This document shows, in pieces, positions 42,101-46,353 of a stretch of DNA of 46,353 nt (its first letter is position 1; each line of letters opens with the position of its first letter). Source of the DNA: a virus; the IMG/VR virus record IMGVR_UViG_3300034082_001069, positions 1-46,353 of that record. The stretch is one strand, 5' to 3'. Under the pieces are notes generated by a model. The model was given only the letters and a program-made list of their open reading frames with translations. It was not told where the DNA came from and made no database searches. The position numbers and the translations under genes are program-made.

Positions 42101-44933
42101 TTGTATTTGCGAAACCAGCATTCACACCTATATTTATATTATTATTCCCTGAGGTATTTAATCCTCCAGCATTTTGTCCTATAAAAGTATTTTGAGAACC
42201 ACTATTATTAAATTGACCTGATAAATAACCTAAAAATGTATTTGCCCCTCCTGTAGTGTTATTTAGACCAGCAAGATTTCCAATAACAGTATTGCTACTA
42301 CTATACCCCCCACCTCTACCGATATTAATACCATCAACTCTTAATCCAATAGGTTTTACACTTGTATTTGATAAAGTATTAACAGTTAAGTTAAATCCTG
42401 ACCCAACACCATTAATTGTACCTCCTGATGTACTTAAGATATTTCCTAAATAATATCCTGAACCTGGTGTTGTTATTGTAACTGTTGTTACTGCACTTGC
42501 AACAACAATAATTGTTGCTATTGCTCCTGTTCCTGTTCCACCAGTTAATGCGATGTTTGTGTATGTTCCAGCACTATAACCTGCACCTCCTGCAAAATTA
42601 TTAAAAGCTCCTACACCACCAACATAATTAGGTGCAATATCCAACCCGACTAAAACATCGTTATTTGCTGATGAGATTAAGTTGTTAGATATGTTTACCC
42701 CTTTTGCAAGGTTAGTAGCCGCAGTAATTGAACCTTGCACGTCTAATTTAGCTGTTGGACTTGTTGTTCCAATACCGACGTTACCATTATCAATAATACG
42801 AATACGCTCACCATTAGCAGAAATTCCACCTGTAAAGAAGGAGAGATAAGTGTCGCTTCCAGTACTTGGGTTATACCCTATGATTTTTGCTTGACTTGCG
42901 CCCCAATTTATTGCACCACCACTGTTTAAAAGATAATTATTTGCACGAAAACTACCATCTACGTAAAGTCCATTTGTACCCATATAGCTAGGGTATGATG
43001 TTGTACCAATAACCACACCTTGATTTGTAGATGATGAAACTTGTAAAGTTGTACTCGGACTTATTGTTCCTATCCCTACATTAGTACCATTATCATAAAT
43101 AAGACTATTGCCTAACGAATTAGCACCTGTAAATTTAGATACGTAATTTGTTGTTCCTGATATATTTCTTGCGGTAATTGTTGTTGCAGAAATTGTAGAT
43201 GCCGTTAATCCCGATAAAAATGTTTGACCGACACTAAAATTATTATTAGTGTTGGTTAATGCTAAATTATTATATTTATTTGAATCTAAATGATAATATT
43301 CGTTGGGTAACCCCCCTTGAAGACCTATTAAATCATTATGAATACCTGAGGCCCCGCTTGGTTGGAATACATTTGTAAATGCCGATTGTGTTATACCCGT
43401 TGTTGCACTAACGGCAATTATAATTCTACCAACTAAAAAGGCGTGTGATGTAATAAGTTCAGGTAAATTAGGTTCATTAGATGCCTCAGCACCTAATACG
43501 CTATCGTATTGGTTACTACTCACCACCTCGTATAAATGGTCGTTTAATTCTTGACCTCTAAAATACCAATTAACCAAATATTTCCCACCCGTAGCTAAAA
43601 CTAAATCAGTACCGTTATCATAATAAAGATTATTTATAGTATGTGCCGTTGTTGTATATACCCAAGTACCTCCTGAATGATAATTTTTAAAAAAAAGACC
43701 CATAGATGTTACACCATTAAGTATTTGTCTATTAGGACCATTCCAAACAACTCCTGAAGATAATGTAACTACACCTGTACTACCACTTAACCCTAACGAA
43801 CAACCACTTTCTCTGGCAAATCTATCAGTACTTATAATACGGTCGTTCATTTTACTTGATAATCCAGAACCCATATTTCCAAACTCTAAAATATGTACGA
43901 AATTATCCGCTCTATAAATAATCATATAAAGTATTACGCTACTCCAATCTACCGTTCCATCATTATCTAAAACATTATATCTTGGTGAGCCGTTATTATA
44001 TTCAATTATTACATAGTTAGTGTCATTATTAAGTAATGCAGGTATTGACCCAACACCGGTTGTTCCACTTGGTATTGAGTAAAATTTAAGAGGTTCGAAA
44101 AAATTAGGATTATTGAATAAGGCAACAGTTATTTGAGGCAAATTAATTGACCCGTTTGAATTGTCGGTCCAAGTCCCACCACTAATCACACCAGGGTCAT
44201 AATTAGATGGTCCAAAAATATTAAATGTTCCTCCGGTACTATTTGTGAATGTTGTGTTACCTTGGAAATAGGTTCCACCAGTAACATTAACATCGGTAAA
44301 CCCGGTAATAGTTATTACACCACCAATTGAATTATATAATGATAATGTTTCCTCATTATGGTTAAATGTTCCTCCGGTTATTGATTGTGTTTGTAAAATT
44401 GCCCACGAAGCGTTCGTATCGTTATAACCATTAACACCTGATATAGTTGATGTCGTCCAAGCATTTATTAACGCAATCCCCGCAGCAGAGTTATTCTTAA
44501 CGGTTGTCCCGTAATCAGACATAACCACAGTCGGACCACCAGGTCCCGTAGCACCTGTTGCATTACTCCATAAAGTATCGTAATTCTTAATGTTAAATTG
44601 ATAAATTTTATCAGTTTCATAAACATAAACCAACATACCCAACTTTCTTCTACCCGAAGAAATGTTATCGGAATTTAATGTTAAAACATCAGGTGAAAAT
44701 GCCGACCCCGAACCTTTTGTGAATTGGATTGGGATTGAGTTACCTGAAAATTCTATAATCCCGGTTGTTGCCGGTGGTATTGTATATGTTAATCCGGATA
44801 AAGCATAAACTTCCATATATCCTCCGGTTTGAAGAATACTGAAGTTTGTACCAATAGTTGAACCATTTGGAACCGATGGATTACCAAATGATGTTATAGG
44901 TGAAACCGGTATTTTTTCTAAAAAATTACTCAT
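36195..44933 (-). CDS. Giant repetitive tail fibre/adhesin
   Basis: A 2912-residue protein. The N-terminal ~600 residues are unique and likely attach to the virion. Then several large cycles follow, each with a NYVSKFTGANSLGNS- or GNVVIQNGG-type stretch, a GIGTTSPxxKLxVSG-type stalk segment, GTGTGAIATI-type beta segments and blocks of short NTxIGxxAGxxNTxGxxN repeats. The last are the hallmark of Hep_Hag/YadA-head-like trimeric beta prisms, here in long left-handed rolls. Such repeats occur in Bacteroidota surface proteins and phage fibres. The end is an unrelated ~150-residue domain (VTAGVGLTSIYSIPTSDYTG). I see no S74 intramolecular chaperone. It probably forms a long trimeric receptor-binding fibre. 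Confidence 0.8.
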   Translation of the reverse strand: MSNFLEKIPVSPITSFGNPSVPNGSTIGTNFSILQTGGYMEVYALSGLTYTIPPATTGIIEFSGNSIPIQFTKGSGSAFSPDVLTLNSDNISSGRRKLGMLVYVYETDKIYQFNIKNYDTLWSNATGATGPGGPTVVMSDYGTTVKNNSAAGIALINAWTTSTISGVNGYNDTNASWAILQTQSITGGTFNHNEETLSLYNSIGGVITITGFTDVNVTGGTYFQGNTTFTNSTGGTFNIFGPSNYDPGVISGGTWTDNSNGSINLPQITVALFNNPNFFEPLKFYSIPSGTTGVGSIPALLNNDTNYVIIEYNNGSPRYNVLDNDGTVDWSSVILYMIIYRADNFVHILEFGNMGSGLSSKMNDRIISTDRFARESGCSLGLSGSTGVVTLSSGVVWNGPNRQILNGVTSMGLFFKNYHSGGTWVYTTTAHTINNLYYDNGTDLVLATGGKYLVNWYFRGQELNDHLYEVVSSNQYDSVLGAEASNEPNLPELITSHAFLVGRIIIAVSATTGITQSAFTNVFQPSGASGIHNDLIGLQGGLPNEYYHLDSNKYNNLALTNTNNNFSVGQTFLSGLTASTISATTITARNISGTTNYVSKFTGANSLGNSLIYDNGTNVGIGTISPSTTLQVSSSTNQGVVIGTTSYPSYMGTNGLYVDGSFRANNYLLNSGGAINWGASQAKIIGYNPSTGSDTYLSFFTGGISANGERIRIIDNGNVGIGTTSPTAKLDVQGSITAATNLAKGVNISNNLISSANNDVLVGLDIAPNYVGGVGAFNNFAGGAGYSAGTYTNIALTGGTGTGAIATIIVVASAVTTVTITTPGSGYYLGNILSTSGGTINGVGSGFNLTVNTLSNTSVKPIGLRVDGINIGRGGGYSSSNTVIGNLAGLNNTTGGANTFLGYLSGQFNNSGSQNTFIGQNAGGLNTSGNNNINIGVNAGFANTTGVANVFLGRDAGRFITDKSTPATSVDRSIMLGYRTSPLGDSQTNQIVIGYDSTGLGSNTTVLGSSSTVTAAIYGNLLLGTTVDTGQKLQVSGNTIINGGLTATTINASNISGTTNYVSKFTGANSLGNSVVYDNGTNVGIGTTSPAAKLHVSTVNGTESSIILGQELTNRWKFKIPASSTSLVLGDVGGDYVYFLSTGNIGIGTSTPSYKLDVSGTTRIAGTNPTPLLIERTGGSNSNIQFKNDSNIMFAGGRNNSFGIGPTQDLVTTSQLTVFGATGNVVIQNGGAPTDDGINRLQVSGSSKISHTGATPLIIERTNSLTNTNIQFKNDVTSLFIGQMANSNIGIGPSQNLVASSQFTVFGGTGNVVIQNGGTPVDVGYRLDVSGTTRLNGQTRISGTTSATTNLAQGVIVNPTLVSTANNDVLVGLDIAPNYVGGVGSVNTIVGGTGYSAGTYTNIALTGGTGTGAIATIIVVASAVTTVTITTPGSGYYLGNILSTSGGTINGVGSGFNLTVNTLSTGTNVKPMGLRVDGIPIGRGGGYVSGNFAMGIDALNKNTIGNNNIGIGLNTLLQNSNGSQNIAIGNYSLQNNQNSQNTSIGYASLISLSNGSANTSIGNAAGRYIANGSTPATNINNSIFIGSNAFPLADTQTNQIVIGYGAIGLGNNTTVLGNSSTVTSAIYGNLLLGTTVDGGAKLQVSGTVTPTSTVARGASISPILTATANGDTLVGLDINPTFTTGALTGVTNAALRVSGNILPSAHNLYSLGTNGTRFKDGYFNGTLVGVNFYASNLSFASTDLGIYNSIGNAIGKWFGTGNLVLQSPSATAPTDAGYRLDVLGTTRHNGQTIITGTTSATTNLAQGTIVNPTLVATANNDVLVGMDINPTFSGGSFINTTSAVARFNGTTQGFIFADYVGYSGIFALYPKVVPTNTNYLLRSDGTNLVLNAPGSNGIYITTSNIGVGRFMASTGNLVLQYAGVFNDNGARLQVGGDVTAATNLARGATITNNLISAANNDVLVGLDIAPNYVGGVGSVNTIVGGSSYTGTSYTGVPLTGGTGTGALATVFIGGGAVTAVTITTAGSGYYLGNVLGTSGTTLGTVGSGFNLTINTLSTGTGVKPIGLRVDGINIGRGGGYNSTNTVIGNGAGLSNTTGSQNSFIGYISGLQNTTGVQNTALGAGALYSNINGNTNTAIGANSLGNNVSGYQNTTIGNGSLSLITSGRDNVSIGFQSGRYIADGTTSLLNSNTSIFIGNLTKALASSQTNQVVIGYDAIGLGNNTTVLGNSSTVTTAIYGDLLLGTTSDSGTEKLQVVGSSRISHTGATPLIIERISTTGNANIQFKNTGISFYAGVTQNDSFAIGNATADLGSNAQFSIFPTTGNVVIQNGGFPTDTGYRLDVSGTTRLKGLQTFQGTTASDGPTLGSELATTATGTNWVGTSFALGYDHTTGSTVALTSTLAAVVSTYYQIAYTITGRTAGSITITFGGVSTLVTSTGAWGPLATTTGVLTITPTTDFDGTIVLSVKSQTSTSVATTTFTNSSGTVVNEIRNASSNTNLFIGLNSGRRVTTSVANTFIGFSTGSNNTTGTNNTFIGQASGTLNSIGSYNLFVGQASGQANTLGNSDTFVGQNAGYNNTSGGNNAFFGASAGYNNTSAYYNTLIGDSSGLNNTVGSSNTFIGQGAGASNTTGGSNVLLGANTGGGNTAGGSNVILGASAGRYIADKTTSPTSIGTSILIGNRTSPLANTQTNQIVIGNDSTGLGSNTTVLGNSSTITTAIYGDLLLGTTIDSGTEKLQVQGTAGMTAVKIIGSGNSTTPPIFTVQGSQGELFSVNDSLTGSLFSVNDISGLPILEVFSDNTVLMGSYIAPSLNTTTKVTAGVGLTSIYSIPTSDYTGAFFDYTISDNTNLRAGNVMAIWNSGTTVQYTETSTNDIGNTSGLTFNMIISGSTAILRTSGVTGNWTVKTIVRSI
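38760..39062. repeat. Internal ~303-bp repeat of giant fibre, copy A
   Basis: One of three in-frame copies of a module containing TGVPLTGGTGTG and the strand VTAVTITTAGSGYYLGN, ending near GLDIAPNYVGG. It is the most diverged of the three copies. Confidence 0.75.
40540..40842. repeat. Internal ~303-bp repeat of giant fibre, copy B
   Basis: Same module as copies A and C. Copies B and C encode the same NIALTGGTGTGAIATIIVVA segment but differ at many third codon positions, showing selection for the protein sequence. Confidence 0.75.
42368..42669. repeat. Internal ~302-bp repeat of giant fibre, copy C
   Basis: Third copy of the module, nearest to copy B. The three copies are spaced about 1.8 kb apart, marking the length of one larger duplication cycle. 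Confidence 0.75.
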
Positions 44934-44961
44934 ATTATGGTGATATTGTATTACCTCTCAT
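44934..44961. repeat. 28-bp direct repeat flanking tnpB, right copy
   Basis: Twenty-seven of 28 bases match 46239-46266. On the minus strand it spells codons for MRGNTISP and the stop. Confidence 0.9.
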
Positions 44962-45015
44962 TTGAACTACCCAATCATCTTTAATAATTTGGGTTCTGAA
45001 ATATTGTTCAGAATT
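44935..45015 (-). pseudogene. Truncated C-terminal gene remnant (DDWVVQMRGNTISP)
   Basis: A frame different from tnpB encodes 26 residues, ending QIIKDDWVVQMRGNTISP then TAA, one base before the giant-fibre ATG. The last eight residues equal those of the partial gene at 46240-46353, and QII.../KII... just before is similar. It looks like the tail end of a paralogous structural gene cut by the arrival of the tnpB element. Its upper part overlaps the candidate guide-RNA hairpins, so the true break point is probably around 44966-44994. Confidence 0.5.
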
Positions 45016-46175
45016 TTAAACGTTTCATCAATTGTGCCAACTGAAGTTGGTCTTATTTCATCTCCACGTCTGTAATCGTCAGTTCCTGACGATATTTGTT
45101 TATACCCTTCTTTAAGGATGTTTATACTAGCGTTTAAATCTCTATCTAATTTGGTATAACAAGATGGACAAGACCATTCTCTCATATCAAGTTTTAAATT
45201 TTGATTGATATACCCACAACAATTACAAGTTTTAGAACTAGGAAAAAACCTATCAACCTTAACTATCTTTTTACCATTCCATTCCGCTTTGTAGGTTAAA
45301 AGTTCTATAAACTTTGACCAACTAACATCTGAAATATGTTTAGATAATTTATGATTTTTAATCATTCCTTTTATGTTTAAATCTTCCAAAACAATCAAAT
45401 CATATTTTTTAATTAATTCTGTGGACACTTTGTGCAAATTATCTAAACGAGAATTGGTTATCTTCTTATAAATAGTTGCAACTTTTAATTTTTGTTTTAA
45501 ATAACGGTTAGAACCATATGTTTTTCTACTTAAATGTTGTTGATGTTTTTTAAGTTTATTCTCATAAGTTTTCGTATATCTATTATTTTTGTATTTATAC
45601 CCTTCGGATGTAATTACAAAATCTTTAATTCCCAAATCAATACCTATTGATTTTCCAATTTTTTCATATTTAATATGTTCAGTTTCCACAAGAATAGAAA
45701 CAAAATATTCATTTGTAGGTGTTTTGGAAATTGTACAAGATTTAATTTTACCTTTAAAACTTCTACTTAAAATTAAATTAATTGGGGTTTTAAATTTCGG
45801 AATAACCAATTTACCGTCTATTAATTTAACTGACTGAGGAACTGAAAAACTATTTTTATTGTGTTTTGATTTAAAACTAGGGAATCCTTTTTTAAATTTA
45901 AAAAAATTCTGATAAGCACCGTCAAGACATTTTAATGAATATTGTAATGACTGTGAGTTAATTTCATTTAACCAAGAATATTCTTCTTGTTTTTTTAATT
46001 CGGTTAATGATTTTGTATTATCATAATAATTAATCGTATTTTTGTTAGTTTCATATTCTATTTTTCTTTCATTAAGAAAAAAATTATAAGCAAACCGAAT
46101 GGAACCAAAATGTTTATTTAATAAAACAATTTGTTCTTCAGATGGTTTAAGTTTATATTTATATGATTTTAACAT
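44967..46175 (-). CDS. tnpB: TnpB-family RNA-guided nuclease (IS200/IS605)
   Basis: A 402-residue TnpB. It starts MLKSYKYKLKPSEEQIVLLN and has the helix-turn-helix-like N-terminus and a beta core. RuvC residues are present: D180 in GIDLGIKDF, E264 in VLEDLNIKG and the DRDLNAS segment (344-350). The zinc ribbon is CNCC (317-320) and CPSC (336-339). All catalytic positions look intact, so it may be active. TnpB proteins are guided by an RNA made from the element's 3' end and cut a target next to a short motif, favouring retention of the element. No TnpA is nearby, so this is a TnpB-only unit. A left-end hairpin and 3' hairpins bracket it. Length is typical (about 400). Confidence 0.9.
   Translation of the reverse strand: MLKSYKYKLKPSEEQIVLLNKHFGSIRFAYNFFLNERKIEYETNKNTINYYDNTKSLTELKKQEEYSWLNEINSQSLQYSLKCLDGAYQNFFKFKKGFPSFKSKHNKNSFSVPQSVKLIDGKLVIPKFKTPINLILSRSFKGKIKSCTISKTPTNEYFVSILVETEHIKYEKIGKSIGIDLGIKDFVITSEGYKYKNNRYTKTYENKLKKHQQHLSRKTYGSNRYLKQKLKVATIYKKITNSRLDNLHKVSTELIKKYDLIVLEDLNIKGMIKNHKLSKHISDVSWSKFIELLTYKAEWNGKKIVKVDRFFPSSKTCNCCGYINQNLKLDMREWSCPSCYTKLDRDLNASINILKEGYKQISSGTDDYRRGDEIRPTSVGTIDETFKILNNISEPKLLKMIG
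44970..45092 (-). ncRNA. Candidate TnpB guide RNA (omega/reRNA) scaffold
   Basis: The last ~125 bases of tnpB and just beyond it form successive hairpins on the minus strand: TCGTCAG/CTGACGA with GAA loop (45076-45092), CCAACT/AGTTGG (45037-45050), TTCTGAA/TTCAGAA (44994-45013) and CCCAA/TTGGG (44970-44993). TnpB guide RNAs are processed from this position, overlapping the ORF end. The guide would lie to the left of about 44970 on the plus coordinates. Function is inferred from position and structure. Confidence 0.5.
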
Positions 46176-46204
46176 TTATACTTAAATAGGTTATAAGTAT
46201 AAAT
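46174..46204. mobile_element. Left-end hairpin of IS605-type element
   Basis: An 11-bp perfect stem (ATTTATACTTA with TAAGTATAAAT) and a 9-base loop overlap the tnpB start codon region. Subterminal hairpins at the left end are what TnpA recognises in IS200/IS605 elements. The stem also contains TATTTATA-like sequence and could serve as promoter region. Confidence 0.5.
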
Positions 46205-46238
46205 ATCCCAAAATATTAAAAAATCTTTTTTTTTTGTA

Positions 46239-46266
46239 ATTATGGTGATATTGTATTACCTCGCAT
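46239..46266. repeat. 28-bp direct repeat flanking tnpB, left copy
   Basis: Matches 44934-44961 except one base (A/C difference in the codon after ATG). It contains the end of the partial gene. Confidence 0.9.
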
Positions 46267-46353
46267 AAATATATTTTGAGTGTCTATTATCTTGAATATT
46301 GTGTTTGGATATGTTGTATAAACTCTATAAGTTGTTGGTGGGATTGTTGTTCC
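46240..46353 (-). CDS. C-terminal end of an upstream structural gene (partial)
   Basis: The last 37 codons and stop of a gene extending beyond the window: it begins in mid-protein as GTTIPPTTYRVYTTYPNTIF and ends KIIDTQNIFMRGNTISP. The frame is open from the window edge to TAA at 46240-46242. Pro/Thr/Tyr-rich sequence next to fibre genes suggests another appendage or tail protein. Its end resembles the remnant at 44935-45015, so the two are probably paralogues. Confidence 0.55.
   Translation of the reverse strand, partial: GTTIPPTTYRVYTTYPNTIFKIIDTQNIFMRGNTISP

Noticed and set aside
37327-42453. Plus-strand open frames opposite the giant fibre gene
   Set aside because: They are opened by the low-complexity codon use of the fibre gene. 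No start motif, no recognisable domain.
44967-46175. IscB or Cas12 effector
   Set aside because: No HNH insertion as in IscB, length of about 400 residues and domain order fit TnpB.
1-46353. tRNA genes
   Set aside because: No cloverleaf with a T-arm GTTC and CCA-type end was recognised in the short intergenic gaps; a dedicated scan was not possible.

Overview
The window reads as a piece of a large, AT-rich, contractile-tailed phage with T4-like (myovirus) tail genes. The evidence is a run of neck, terminator, sheath, tube, tail-chaperone and tape-measure homologues, a family B DNA polymerase, and several kb of adhesin-like fibre genes. Almost no start codon has a clear Shine-Dalgarno; leaders are A/T-rich, and the fibre repeats resemble surface proteins common in Bacteroidota. 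A Bacteroidota (flavobacteria-like) host is therefore my inference, not a demonstrated fact. No tRNA, CRISPR array or integrase was recognised, and no gene-free stretch exceeds 300 bases.

Layout. 1-10269 (minus): partial tape measure; a gp26-like tail chaperone whose 3' end overlaps a second open frame and looks like a programmed frameshift; tail tube; an unexpected HAD-type phosphatase; a very large tail sheath; gp15-like terminator; gp14-like neck protein; two small unknowns. 10288-14456 (plus): SNF2-type helicase, candidate PD-(D/E)XK nuclease, gp13-like neck protein and a small unknown, ending at a shared hairpin terminator. 14486-18115 (minus): an HNH endonuclease gene overlapping a ribbon-helix-helix (RHH) gene, then family B DNA polymerase. 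18247-24675 (minus): a Cys-rich structural candidate, a trypsin-like serine protease and a large protein with Thr-Pro linkers. 24771-25521 (plus): a second RHH-HNH pair with the same 20-base overlap. 25518-30078 (minus): three tightly packed glycosyltransferase genes. 30156-44933 (minus): fibre/appendage genes, including another Thr-Pro protein, three tandem LamG-type paralogues and a 2912-residue repetitive fibre. 44967-46353: a TnpB-only IS605-type element and the C-terminal end of another gene.

How the genes may work together. The left part builds the neck and contractile tail. The right part builds surface appendages. The glycosyltransferases sit exactly between the two mucin-like Thr-Pro-rich appendage proteins, and one belongs to the GlcNAc-transferase (GT60-like) family, some of whose members glycosylate hydroxyproline or threonine. 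A virion O-glycosylation system is the most attractive new hypothesis here. The second is a mobile two-gene RHH-HNH cassette present twice. The third is the +1/-2 frameshift tail chaperone. Recurrent AATATTTATA-like motifs in front of transcription units look like a phage-specific promoter element.
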